NCBI GenBank assembly: GCA_036924085.1 | Contig: JAVGWX010000001.1 | Span: 3,638,200 to 3,702,199, forward strand | Length of the DNA: 64,000 nt | Reading direction: 5' to 3' | Origin: Ariolimax columbianus | Taxonomy: Eukaryota > Mollusca > Gastropoda > Stylommatophora > Arionidae | Translations under genes and position numbers: made by a program | The notes under the pieces: generated by a model | Seen by the model: the letters and a program-made list of their open reading frames with translations, nothing else | The model's database searches: none | What the model was told of the DNA's origin: nothing | Shown here: positions 47,076 to 58,054 of the stretch, one piece after another | Position numbering within the stretch: position 1 is the stretch's first letter | Layout of the letters: each line of letters opens with the position of its first letter

Positions 47076-47430
47076 TTTGTTTGAAGATCATGCAAAGATT
47101 CTCTATTATAACTTTGCCGCCAACTTTATAGACCTCAACAGGCATTGAATTAGAGCCGGGGGTCTTTTCACAAGAAAACAGAAATCCAGTCGCTAAAGCA
47201 TCTAGATGTTTGTGTATAGGAACTTGAGACAGGTGGTCGGTTGCTTCTTTGTACTTACATAATTGATGGCTCAGAACATTGTTAAAATGCTCGACCCAGA
47301 GTTTCAGAATGTTTTCCTTGTCTGTAATTAGCACTTTTCTATCAGCACGACGGATAAGTAATGATCCTGGACAACAGACCGCTTTAAGAATATGATAAAT
47401 GTTCTTCGCGCCAGGTTGTCAGCAAAACCT
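47076..47430 (-). mobile_element. LINE fragment: start of RT domain, out of order
   Basis: The minus-strand peptide LITDKENILKLWVEHFNNVLSHQ ... VEVYKVGGKVIIENL matches the region just before and into the RT domain (usual LLTDKE.IL.RW.EHF...IPAEVYKAGG). In an intact element this lies 3' of the endonuclease, yet here it sits 5' of the EN fragment on the same strand. The two pieces are therefore from separate insertions or a rearrangement. Confidence 0.75.
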
Positions 47431-47564
47431 TTTAGTTTTTATTTATACTGTCTGAGCACACCATTAACACGAGTTTACAATGGGCACGTGGGTACATCCA
47501 CTGAATAATAACCTGCATAGGTCTTCTTCAGATAACAATCTGTATCCACTATTTTCAGGACATA

Positions 47565-47705
47565 CACACAAACAAACACACATACGTGCGCGCACTTATG
47601 CTCATACAAACAATCACAAGCTTACACAAACATACACATACAACCATACACATACAAACATACACATACAAACATACACATACAAACATACACATACAAA
47701 CATGT
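47565..47705. repeat. acatacaaac short tandem repeat
   Basis: Repeats of cacatacaaacata in an AC-rich tract. Confidence 0.85.
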
Positions 47706-47989
47706 TGGTGTTTACTTTTGTAATTTGCACATTCCTCTTTGTCGGTTAATAAGTCTTTGTCAAGAACAAAACCAACTAAAACAGTGAACAATAAAACAGC
47801 GAATCTCATTTGTTCGTTTATAAAAGTTAGCCCCTTTGTTCACACGTGTGACGTGCCTGGTCTTGTAGCCTGCACTGTTTTGTTAGCAGTATGAATGTTG
47901 ACGTCACATCTATGTTTTTGCTGGCCTTGCTAAATAGGGTTTTGTCGAAACGTGACATCTTTTTGTTTACTTGACTCTTTTACACAAAT

Positions 47990-49378
47990 GTCCACCCCAG
48001 TGTTTTGTTGATCATTACATTCCACCGTATCTGTATTCCCAACTAAAACAAGTGTTTTGTTGATTGTTACACTCCACCCTATCTGTTTTCCCAGCTAAAA
48101 CAAGTGTTTTGTTGATTGTTACACTCCACCCTATCTGTTTTCCCAGCTAAACAAATGTTTTGTTGATTGTTACACTCCACCCTATCTGTTTTCCCAGCTA
48201 AAACAAGTGTTTTGTTGATTGTTACACTCCACCCTATATGTTTTCCCAGCTAAACAAATGTTTTGTTGATTGTTACACTCCACCCTATCTGTTTTCCCAG
48301 CTAAACAAATGTTTTGTTGATTGTTACACTCCACCCTATCTGTTTTCCCAGCTAAACAAATGTTTTGTTGATTGTTACACTCCACCCTATCTGTTTTCCC
48401 AGCTAAAACAAGTGTTTTGTTGATTGTTACACTCCACCCTATCTGTTTTCCCAGCTAAACAAATGTTTTGTTGATTGTTACACTCCACCCTATCTGTTTT
48501 CCCAGCTAAACAAGTGTTTTGTTGATTGTTACACTCCACCCTATCTGTTTTCCCAGCTAAAACAAATGTTTTGTTGATTGTTACACTCCACCCTATCTGT
48601 TTTCCCAGCTAAACAAATGTTTTGTTGATTGTTACACTCCACCCTATCTGTTTTCCCAGCTAAAACAAGTGTTTTGTAGATAGTTACAAGTCCTACTTTT
48701 GTTTTCCCAGCTAAAACAAGTGTTTTGTTGATTGTTACACTCCACCCTATCTGTTTTCCCAGCTAAAACAAATGTTTTGTTGATTGTTACACTCCACCCT
48801 ATCTGTTTTCCCAGCTAAACAAATGTTTTGTTGATTGTTACACTCCACCCTATCTGTTTTCCCAGCTAAAACAAGTGTTTTGTAGATAGTTACAAGTCCT
48901 ACTTTTGTTTTCCCAGCTAAAACAAGTGTTTTGTAGATAGTTACAAGTCCTACTTTTGTTTTCCCAGCTAAAACAAGTGTTTTGTTGATTGTTACACTCC
49001 ACCCTATCTGTTTTCCCAGCTAAACAAATGTTTTGTTGATTGTTACACTCCACCCTATCTGTTTTCCCAGCTAAAACAAATGTTTTGTTGATTGTTACAC
49101 TCCACCCTATCTGTTTTCCCAGCTAAACAAATGTTTTGTTGATTGTTACACTCCACCCTATCTGTTTTCCCAGCTAAACAAATGTTTTGTTGATTGTTAC
49201 ACTCCACCCTATCTGTTTTCCCAGCTAAACAAATGTTTTGTTGATTGTTACACTCCACCCTATCTGTTTTCCCAGCTAAACAAATGTTTTGTTGATTGTT
49301 ACACTCCACCCTATCTGTTTTCCCAGCTAAAACAAATGTTTTGTTGATTGTTACACTCCACCCTATCTGTTTTCCCAG
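47990..49378. repeat. 51-bp minisatellite reiterating a 3' splice site
   Basis: About 26 copies of tgttttgttgattgttacac plus tccaccctatctgttttcccag and ctaaacaaa. Each unit contains a pyrimidine tract and an AG (ctgttttcccag). The last copy's tttcccag is the acceptor of the MAM exon at 49379. A 52-53 bp variant (taaaacaagtg) and a diverged variant (gtagatagttacaagtcc) are interspersed. Confidence 0.95.
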
Positions 49379-49537
49379 CCAAGACAAGTGTGTTTTGTGA
49401 CTTTGAGGACCCCCTGGTATGTGGATTCACGAACTTGAACAACAGCGCCGACTTCTTTGATTGGGAGAGAGGCAAAGGACAAACTCCCACACAAGAGACG
49501 GGGCCGTCTAAAGATCACACATGCGGCGGGCCAAATG
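49379..49537 (+). CDS. MAM-domain exon
   Basis: The exon encodes FCDFEDPLVCGFTNLNNSADFFDWERGKG followed by QTPTQETGPSKDHTCGG. This is the N-terminal portion of a MAM (meprin/A-5/PTP-mu) domain, an extracellular adhesion module with the characteristic C-FE---CG(F/W)-------DFDW-R spacing. It is bounded by acceptor ctgttttcccag (AG 49377-49378) and donor gtaagt (49538-49543). Both junctions fall after the first base of a codon, so the exon is symmetrical phase 1-1, 159 bp (53 codons), typical of shuffled extracellular modules. The rest of the MAM domain should be in a downstream exon that I do not find in this window. The protein is probably secreted or membrane-bound; it cannot be named from one exon. 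Its acceptor forms the end of the 51-bp minisatellite. Confidence 0.85.
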
Positions 49538-49805
49538 GTAAGTCAGATTGATGCAAGACCGTCTAAAAAGGTATGAAACACTTTATCCCAGACGACAGTG
49601 ACTTGCTGTGGGGATACGTTTATCTGACCCCTCCTGACATTTAGAATACATTTATTTCAAGTGGGCTCACAACGAAGCACAAGGCCATCAACGTAGTTAG
49701 CTCGCGCTAAAGCCTGCACCATAGCACTTTGTGATGGTTTCCTAGCATTTGGTATCAACGAGTGCTAGTCCCATGTACGACACGTTTTAATCGCCTTTGA
49801 TGGCA
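49538..49805. other. Intron start, unassigned
   Basis: Follows the MAM exon donor. No second exon recognised. Confidence 0.4.
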
Positions 49806-50275
49806 AATAGAGAGGTTACATGGGGCTGGATGTGGGTTGGCACAGGCGTGGTTGAGTTAGAGAGGTTACAAGGGGATGGATGCGGGTTGGCACAGGCGTG
49901 GTTGAGTTAGAGAGGTTACAGGAGGATGGATGCAGGTTGGCACAGGCGTGGTTGAGCTAGAGAGGTTACAGGGGGATGGCTGCAAGTTGGCACAGGCGTG
50001 GTTGAGTTAGAGAGGTTACAAGGGGATGGATGCGGGTTGGCACAGGCGTGGTTGAGTTAGAGAGGTTACAAGGGGATGGATGCGGGTTGGCACAGGCGTG
50101 GTTGAGTTACAGAGGTTACATGGGTTGGATGCAGGTTGGCACAGGCGTGGTTGAGTTAGAGAGGTTTCATGGGGGCTAGATGCAGGTTGGCACAGGCGTG
50201 GTTGAGTTAGAGAGGTTTCATGGGGGCTAGATGCAGGTTGGCCAGGCGTGGTTGAGTTAGAGAAGACACTGTGGC
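49806..50275. repeat. 50-bp minisatellite
   Basis: About nine copies of ttagagaggttacaagggga plus tggatgcgggttggcacagg and cgtggttgag. Confidence 0.95.
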
Positions 50276-50785
50276 CAGGGATGAGGATTTGTGACACTGC
50301 CTGACTAACGTTGAGCGGGCCTGCTACAGTGAAGTCACGAACACTTCATCACTGATGGAAGTTTCTGTTACAAGTTGTAAATTGTTATATTAGGGTTCAG
50401 ATTCAGGGGTTACGGGCGTGTGGAGCCATCAACGTGTAGCTGCAGAACACACCGGCGAGTGGTGTATGCTCGGGCTGCGCCAATTCTTCCCCAATCCAAG
50501 GGTTAAATGTATTTTTGTCTGGCTCTGTGTTGTTTGTCCTCAACGAACGAGTGAATGTTTGTCCCCATGTATAACGAAGAGTACAGGAAAGCTGACATTG
50601 CAGCTCTGAGCTTTTGTGGCGAACTCTCACGTGGCTGGAAATGACACACGTGCGACACTACATATGAGCTGACATTACAGAGAAATATTGAAATGGCCGA
50701 CTCAGATGAGTCTGCTACGTTACTGGCAGACGTTACGATCTTGGGATACCGACACGCTGAACTCTCTTTTGGAGGATACTCGAAG
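50276..50785. other. Unassigned
   Basis: No supported exon. Overlapping open frames on both strands lack recognisable domains. Confidence 0.35.
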
Positions 50786-50789
50786 GATA

Positions 50790-50890
50790 CGTGCACACCC
50801 TCTCCTTCAATGTACGTGCATACCCTTCCCTTCAATGTGCGTGCATACCCTCTCCTTCAATGTGCGTGCATACCGTCTCCTTCAATATAA
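50790..50890. repeat. 24-bp tandem repeat
   Basis: Four copies of gtgcataccctctccttcaa plus tgtgc. Confidence 0.85.
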
Positions 50891-51064
50891 TGTCCCAAAA
50901 GCCTCATACATTATGTACCTCCAATTGAGAAAGACTTATGCTTTTGTCCTGGAGGCTGTAAGCTCCCAAAAGCTACCACCTCACAACTAAAGGAATTATA
51001 TCATCATTATCATCATTATCGCCAAATTTGCGCCTTGTCAATTTAAGCTGCCGGCTCCCACACA

Positions 51065-52225
51065 ATGTGACAGAGATATCGCTCCTTCTACCTACCCGTG
51101 TCGCTATTTCTACCCTTCTCGCTCCTTCCACCTACCCGTCTCGCTCCTCCTACCTACCCGTCTCGATCCTCCCACCTACCCGTCTCACTCCTCCTACCTA
51201 CCCGTCTCACTCCTCCTACCTACCCTTCTCACTCCTTCCACCTACCCGTCTCGCTCCTCCTACCTACCCGTCTCGATCCTCCCACCTACCCGTCTCACTC
51301 CTCCTACCTACCCGTCTCACTCCTCCTACCTACCCTTCTCGCTCCTTCCACCTACCCGTCTCGCTCCTCCTACCTACCCGTCTCGCTCCTCCTACCTACC
51401 CGTCTCGCTCCTCCTACCTACCCGTCTCGTACCTCCTACCTACCCGTCTCACTCCTCCTACCTACCCGTCTCGCTCCTCCTACCTACCCGTCTCGTACCT
51501 CCTACCTATCCGTCTCACTCCTCCTACCTACCCGTCTCACTCCTCCCACCTACCCGTCTCACTCCTCCTACCTACCCGTCTCACTCCTCCCACCTACCCG
51601 TCTCACTCCTCCTACCTACCCGTCTCGCTCCTCCTACCTACCCGTCTCGCTCCTCCTACCTACCCGTCTCGCTCCTCCTACCTACCCGTCTCGTACCTCC
51701 TACCTACCCGTCTCGCTCCTCCTACCTACCCGTCTCACTCCTCCCACCTACCCGTCTCACTCCTCCCACCTACCCGTCTCGCTCCTCCTACCTACCCGTC
51801 TCGTACCTCCTACCTATCCGTCTCACTCCTCCTACCTACCCGTCTCACTCCTCCCACCTACCCGTATCACTCCTCCTACCTACCCGTCTCACTCCTCCCA
51901 CCTACCCGTCTCACTCCTCCTACCTACCCGTCTCGCTCCTCCTACCTACCCGTCTCGCTCCTCCTACCTACCCGTCTCGTACCTCCTACCTATCCGTCTC
52001 ACTCCTCCTACCTACCCGTCTCACTCCTCCCACCTACCCGTATCACTCCTCCTACCTACCCGTCTCACTCCTCCCACCTACCCGTCTCACTCCTCCCACC
52101 TACCCGTCTCGCTCCTCCTACCTACCCGTCTCACTCCTCCCACCTACCCGTCTCGCTCCTCCTACCTACCCGTCTCGCTCCTCCTACCTACCCGTCTCGT
52201 CCCTCCTACCTACCCGTTTCGATCC
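51065..52225. repeat. 22-bp minisatellite
   Basis: About 52 copies of ctcctcctacctacccgtct plus cg or ca. The unit lacks stops in several frames and gives Pro/Ser/Leu/Thr-rich frames of up to 430 codons that start in unrelated flank; these are not genes. Confidence 0.95.
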
Positions 52226-52570
52226 TTCTACTTACTTGTCCCATTTCTGATCAGAACTTGCGCAGTTTGTTTGTGTTGATATTATCGGAAATGTACACAG
52301 TCTGTGTTTCTGATGTGTGACATGACAGTGTCAAAGACGGCTGTTACACACATATCAGCCTGCCTTAACATACTTTTCACCCCACATTTTTTGGAAAGAA
52401 TAAACCTCTCTAAAACAGACGTATAAGGTTGTTTGCTTCAATCGACTACATTGTATTTTATGGTAGTTCTCACGACCTTTGGCCAATTCTTTCAGTCCGT
52501 ATTTGTAAAGTTTAGTATCAGAATATATCCAACATGGCTGTTCCCTCAGCCAAATTTATCATCATAATTA
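52226..52570. other. Unassigned spacer
   Basis: No feature recognised before the LINE target-site duplication. Confidence 0.4.
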
Positions 52571-53228
52571 GATAGAATATAGCCAGATAGAAAGCCAGAT
52601 AGTCCAGTTTACAGATGCCATGGCCGTAGTCACATCACTAAAAAGCCAGAAAAATACTGAACTTAATTATTTAAGAGCAGTACTCTGTCAACTATGCAAG
52701 CAGTCCACACCAAAAAGAGTAGCAGTACAGTGGGTTCCATCCCACTGTGGCATCCAAGGCAACGAGGAGGCAGACAGACTGGCAAAAGAAGGTGCAAGAC
52801 TACCACAATCAGATTCTAGTGTGACCAACGAAGAGTCCAAAAGGCTTATTAGGGCCAGATACATGACCAAATGGGAAACAGAACATACTGGCTACACAAA
52901 AAACGATGCCTACTACCAGTTGAACAGAAGAGAGCAGGTCGTGGTCTTCAGACTCCGCACAGGCCACAACAGACTGAGGTACCACCTATTCAATAAACTG
53001 AAGATAGGTGGCACAGACGAATGCACTTGTGGTACCGGAAAAATGACCGCTGAACATCTGCTGCAAAACTGCCCGACATACGAGGACCAGAGAAAGTACA
53101 TGTGGCCATCACCAGTGGCAACACTAGACAAGCTCTATGGCAGTGTCGACAGCCTCAGGATGACCGCTGCTTTTTTCGAAAAACAGGTTGACGTTTGACA
53201 GCGTACGAAGAAGAAGAAGATAGAATAT
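52571..53228 (+). mobile_element. 5'-truncated I/Jockey-like LINE with 10-bp target-site duplication
   Basis: gatagaatat at 52571-52580 recurs at 53219-53228. Between them lies a plus-strand frame to 53198 encoding the C-terminal half of RNase H (FTDAMAVVTSLKSQKN, VQWVPSHCGIQGNEEADRLAKEG), then FRLRTGHNRLRYHLFNKL and the ECTCGTGKMTAEHLLQNCP cluster. A (GAA)n tail closes it at 53208-53218. The 5' junction contains agccagatag twice, a typical junction scar. The copy starts within about 20 bp of the truncation point of the copy at 13331-13956. It lies 63 bp beyond the stop codon of the minus-strand LolA-like gene, in the opposite orientation. Confidence 0.92.
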
Positions 53229-53290
53229 GTCAGTGTATGTTGGAAATATTGATTATATATAAAGTGCAGTTTTTTTCAGTTTTTGGCTTC

Positions 53291-55532
53291 TTAAAATAGC
53301 TTCCAAATTTTAAACCACCGCAACACAAAAATAATGGCGGCACAAATAAGTACGCCCACAAATATCATTCCGACAGCCAATCCGGCAAGACTTCTGGATG
53401 AAAAGGTCGTTTCACTGTCGGCGTCGATGCTGTGGCTAGAGCTGGTGTCGTTCTTTCCTGGACCAATCGGGTGTCCAGAAGATTTGAGGGTGTAAACATC
53501 GCACACAGAGCTCGGCAGCGTCTTGATGCTTCTCATTGTGTAGCTTGTGACCAGCTGGCATTGTCGATTCGAGGAGCAGAAGCTAAACCTGGCACAGTCG
53601 GCAGCGTCCTGCGAGCAGATATACGCACACACTGACGGGCTAGAGTCAACAACCACGAGCTGTGCTGCCTGGGAGGAGGAATTATTCAGTACTAGCATGG
53701 TGTTGGAGCTTTTGTCGTAGTCCGACACGTAATTTCTCGAATAGTGATCACAAAATGTGGAATTAGAAATATCAGTCTGGGAGGTACCGTAATAATGAGA
53801 TCGTCCAAGATAACAGTCCTGACTAGACGCACAATAGTCGAAAGATTCGCAATGAAATGCTGCCTCCTTTACACACAATCTAGCACATGTTTGTACTGAC
53901 AATACGCCGAGGGTTGGCTCCAAGTCAGCAGGTCTGGTGGTCCTACCTGGTATTTTCATGAAATCAGAAGTCGAGTCTCTGATATAAAAATTGCAGGCCG
54001 TTGTCGGTACTAGAGTCTCATTATCCCAAAGTTTAGAACTTAATTGGCACTGCCTTGAGCTGAAGCAGTACGAAAATGACGTGCAATCGTAGATAATTCT
54101 TTGCACGCACAAATCAGCACATGACAGCGCAGAAGAGGCATATACACGTTCCTCTGGGTCGAAGTTCACGACAAGCATGTTGTAATTAATCATGAATTGT
54201 CCCAGGGATATATCAGACGTGTCTGTAAAATCAACAGCACTGCTCACATTTCTGATTTCCAAGGCTGAGAGATTGAGTGACGCAAGAGGAGAAGTCCCTT
54301 CTGGCGGCAGCAGGACCGTGGTTACTAACCGTCCGTCGTTAACTAACTGTTGGATAATTGACAAAGCTTGGAATGGGGACATGGATGATGTGGCGTTTAC
54401 TACAGAGGCACGCTTGAAGTCAGGATCAGGGTCCAACAATCGTCCGAGCCAGTGAAGCTGTTTGTTGACTCCGTCAACCTCTAGGTCTGTCCAGTGTACC
54501 AGTAGAGGGCTAATCCCGGTTAGTTGCACCACGAGAGACGACAGCGCATCGTGAATCAGTGAGTACTGTTGATGCTCTTGGAACACCTCTTCAGGGCTGT
54601 AGCTGAAAACAATTCGAAACTCCATCATACTTGACTCATTCCTACACGCCGTGATGTCAAAGGGATTTGTGGAGTAGTCAGGGCTGGACACCTGGTTGAA
54701 GAAATTATATGACGTGACGTTCTCATCCCTGGACACCGTCACGGACACCAGCACTTGCCCGGAGATTGGGTTCTTGTATTTTTCTGATGTCAGAGAGAAG
54801 TAAACTTCAACGTCGCTGCTAACTCCTTGCACCGTGGTGGTCCCTAGCCAAGCATCACATCGGATGCCCCGAACATCAGCCTGTCCAGTGTACGTGAAAT
54901 CCCCGTCCAGGTAAAACAATTCCTGCTGCCCCTTTAGGCTGATGTATCTTGTGGAATTTACAGCATTGGAATCCAGGTCAGACGATATCGGTCGAGTAGA
55001 ACAAATCTGTGTGGTTTTATCGATTGAATAGTGCACGCCTGTGTTAAAGTCATCAATAGAAATGACATTATTTTCTAACGTCCTGGTCAACCGCCTGTCC
55101 TCGTCGTAGAGCACGTCAGTCATCTTGGTGGCTCCGTTGACTGTTTCCACTGTATATGACATTCGACTGGGCATGCGTGGAAGTGGTTTCTTCCTTAATC
55201 CATAGGTGTCCTGGCACTGCATGTTGACTGGCAAGGCGAAATTCTCTTCCGGAAGTCTAGGAAACACCCGGAAGTTCAAATAATCATACACGTGGTTTAA
55301 CATGGAGTCTTTGCCTGATCCGATGTCCTTAACTCCAGTAACGATGGCCCGTATTGGGATCTGTTTCGGGCTGTTGGGGTCAACAGGAGTCCAGTCTGAT
55401 GTCGTAAAATAATAATCAAGAGTAAAGTTATCCTTGTCGTCTTCCCAATACATACAGCTTTGCCAGTGGTCAACGGGCACTCCGTCAACTGTTGTGTTAC
55501 CCAGGTAGGTTTCACCCAAACTGCTCTCAAAC
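53291..55532 (-). CDS. Terminal exon of a LolA-like/apple-module membrane protein gene
   Basis: Open from acceptor ttgcag (AG at 55534-55533) to TAA at 53293-53291, about 747 codons. The first base completes the CG|G Arg codon left by the exon at 63411. Residues below count from the Leu coded at 55519. LolA-like repeat 1 (about 1-110) carries YLGNTTVDGVPVDHWQSCMYW and LDYYFT. LolA-like repeat 2 (about 115-290) carries GIRCDAWLG and YNFFNQV. A Cys-poor region follows (about 300-440). Then come three cysteine-rich apple/PAN-like modules (about 445-515, 530-595, 610-680), each with C..LC ... C.SF.YC.SS..C. A Ser/Thr stalk and a transmembrane helix (about 711-733, LAVGMIFVGVLICAAIIFVL) follow, with a short basic cytosolic tail. 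This suggests a type I surface protein whose ectodomain binds lipid or carbohydrate; the ligand is unknown. The apparent internal start is not used. A LINE sits 63 bp past the stop, so the 3'UTR must be very short or run through it. Confidence 0.88.
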
Positions 55533-56070
55533 CTGCAAGTTCAAAAAGTTTCACAAATACTACTAAGGAGATGATCTTATTGACATGGGAAGATGTCATT
55601 GTATGATGTTATTAACATAAGATGAGGTCATTTTGTTATGGTATTACATTATTATTAGTATTATTATTATTGTTATTATGTTATTATATGTTTTGTCATG
55701 ATGGCATTAAACTATGTTGACGATTTTAAGTTTCATGAATTACGTCAGAACATTTTAAATAAAGCAACAGAAGAAGGTGTCAAATAACGCTAACTGGATG
55801 GTTGCAAACTGGTCACCCTCGATTTGCGTGAATCGTCTCGAATTGAGCCAACTCGGAGCAACGCCGACACTTAACTCATGGTATATCAAAATCGCATTAG
55901 AAATCATAATAGAGAAACAGGTAAACGTCCCAAGACACCAAGCTTATGTTTGGACACCCGGTGCAGTGCACACGACATAAATCAAGCCAAAATGTCATAT
56001 ACAGTCAACATATCCTCTACAGATTAGTCCTCCAGGAAAACGCCGCATCGGTCAATGGAATGAACTAACG
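55533..56070. other. Intron of the LolA-like gene, unassigned part
   Basis: Contains an (att)n-like stretch at about 55645-55685; otherwise no feature. Confidence 0.5.
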
Positions 56071-56074
56071 CAGA

Positions 56075-56580
56075 TTCCCTGGATAGAGCTGCGGTAGGAA
56101 CCAACACCTGGATAAAGCTGCGGTATTAACCAGCCCCTGGATAGAACTGTGGAAGGAACCAGCCCCTGGATAGAGCTGCGGTAGGAACCAGCCCCTGGAT
56201 GGAACTGAGGTAGGAACCAACCCCTGGATAGAGCTGCGGTAGGAACCAGCCCCTGGATAAAACTGTGGAAGGAACCAGCCCCTGGATAGAGCTGCGGTAG
56301 GAACCAGCCCCTGGATGGAACTGTGGAAGGAACCAGCCCCTGGATAGAGCTGCGGTAGGAACCAGCCCCTGGATGGAACTGCGGAAGGAACCAGCCCCTG
56401 GATAGAGCTGCGGTAGGAACCAGCCCCTGGATGGAACTGCGGAAGGAACCAGCCCCTGGATAGAGCTGCGGTAGGAACCAGCCCCTGGATGGAACTGCGG
56501 AAGGAACCAGCCCCTGGATAGAGCTGCGCGAGGAACCAGCCCCTGGATAGAGCTGCGCGAGGAACCTGTCCCTGGGCACT
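56075..56580. repeat. 29-bp minisatellite with a dimeric pattern
   Basis: About 17 copies of ggaaccagcccctggataga plus gctgcggta. Over much of the array two variants alternate (tagagctgcggtag and tggaactgcggaag), giving a 58-bp higher-order unit. Minus-strand frames of 175-211 codons are artefacts. Confidence 0.94.
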
Positions 56581-56589
56581 ACTTACCTT

Positions 56590-56840
56590 ACTCAACATGG
56601 AAGTCACTAAATAGACTCCAAATTGGTGAATCACGATGCAGGAAGAACTTAAAGAGATGGGGACACATGAATGATAAGGCATGCGACTGTGGGACAACAC
56701 AAGAGCCAGACAAGCTCATGATCTTCCAGACCTTCTGGTCACATGCAATATGGATGACATATTGAGGAGGAATGACAATGCATTCCACGGGGCTGAAAAT
56801 GTAAAACATGATGTCTGACGTGATGCCCAGGACAGGAGAA
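56590..56840 (+). mobile_element. LINE 3' fragment with zinc-knuckle motif
   Basis: The plus frame gives TWKSLNRLQIGESRCRKNLKRWGHMNDKACDCGTTQEPDKL, then, after a frameshift, NMDDILRRNDNAFHGAENVKH. This matches the C-terminal W..LNRLR.G.GRC...L.KWG....CDCG region of RNase H-type LINEs. It lies in the LolA-like gene's intron, antisense to the gene. Confidence 0.78.
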
Positions 56841-57095
56841 GTAAGTCAGTAATATTGTATTCTTTTTCAATACTTTTTATCGTTCGGTTTTCTGTTTTAC
56901 GCCACCAAATGACCGCCTCCATGAAATGGCACGTGACTCTTAGGTCCTCAATGGTTCCCCACAGTTTGTCTCAAATGTTTCTTTCTTTGGACCAGGTCTT
57001 CTAATGGACGCTTTGATGTCATAGGTATGTTTGCAAGATGTGTTCTGTTGTCTGAGGCCCTTTCTGACATGTGCATTCTGAAGTCTACAATCATA

Positions 57096-57333
57096 TATAC
57101 GAGGCGTGTTCAAATTAAATCGGACCAAACTGCAACAAGGGAACATTCGTACGATGCGCATGATTTTCATGTTTTCAACGGTCTGCTAAGGAAACTATGA
57201 GTCGGAGAATAATGACAATTTGCAAACTGTTTTGGTATGTGCAGTTTACACCAGAAGTGACGTCATCATGCGAATCTTACGTATGTTCACTTGTTGCAAT
57301 TTGGTCCGGTGTCATTTGAACACGCCTCGTATA
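57096..57333. mobile_element. Mariner-type MITE with long terminal inverted repeats
   Basis: The left end tatacgaggcgtgttcaaat and right end (reverse complement) tatacgaggcgtgttcaaat match over the first 20 bases. Similarity then extends through cggaccaaaYtgcaacaag for about 42 bp in total. Total length is about 238 bp, bounded by TA dinucleotides, with no coding capacity. TA target and the acgaggcgtgttcaaa terminus fit the Tc1/mariner superfamily. Confidence 0.9.
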
Positions 57334-58054
57334 TAAGGTGCAGGAGTACTTAAATGTGCGTGATATCCCCAAGCGGGTCTAACATCAATCACATGAACAA
57401 AAGCCTCAGTTGGAAAGAAAGAAAGAAAGAAAGAAAGGAACATATATTACACAGGGCATCACCACTGCTTGCTTGCATCAAACATACACAGGCTACTGAA
57501 GAAGACGGTCCAATGTTGGATCCGAAGACGACCAAGTAGTTAAACAGTTGTCTGCTTGAAATAAACAAACGACCATGTTTTCTATACCGATTTTCCTACT
57601 ACCTAGGAACGCGTTTCGTTGGTACGCTGGACTGACACAAGGAGCACGTGCACGAACGGTCACTGTACTGGTCACTGAAGTGCGGGAATATGTGTCCAAA
57701 ACCTCGATAAACCATGGTTTTTTTTTCCATCAGATGTAATATATAAATCTATCCTGCACGCTGCATGGCGACTATAAGGATCAGAGGTCTTTATTCCTCA
57801 GCCATAAAAATCATCACTGTAGATTCCAGCAATGAGAAAAAGACCGCAATGAGAGTTGTTTTCAATTTGTTTATAAATAGCTCTCCAGTGATTGAAGTTT
57901 GCGTTGGTTATTGTTGAGAGCCCACAATCAGAAAAGGCGTTCAGTGGCTGGTTCCAGTGGCTTTCCTCACATCTCGAGTGTGCTGATGAAGATGGACAGG
58001 CGTCTTCCAGACTGCTGGTTGTGCTTTCTTTTGTTTTGTTTTTTGTTTTTTGCA
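57334..58054. other. Intron sequence, unassigned
   Basis: Contains (gaaa)n at 57414-57437. No exon recognised. Confidence 0.45.

Noticed and set aside
419..49537. Coiled-coil exon and MAM exon as one gene
   Set aside because: Same strand and compatible phase 1, but nothing links them over nearly 49 kb; left as separate entries.
51028..52320. Frames of 393 and 430 codons rich in Pro/Ser/Thr
   Set aside because: 22-bp stop-free repeats keep multiple frames open; composition follows the repeat, not a mucin-like gene.
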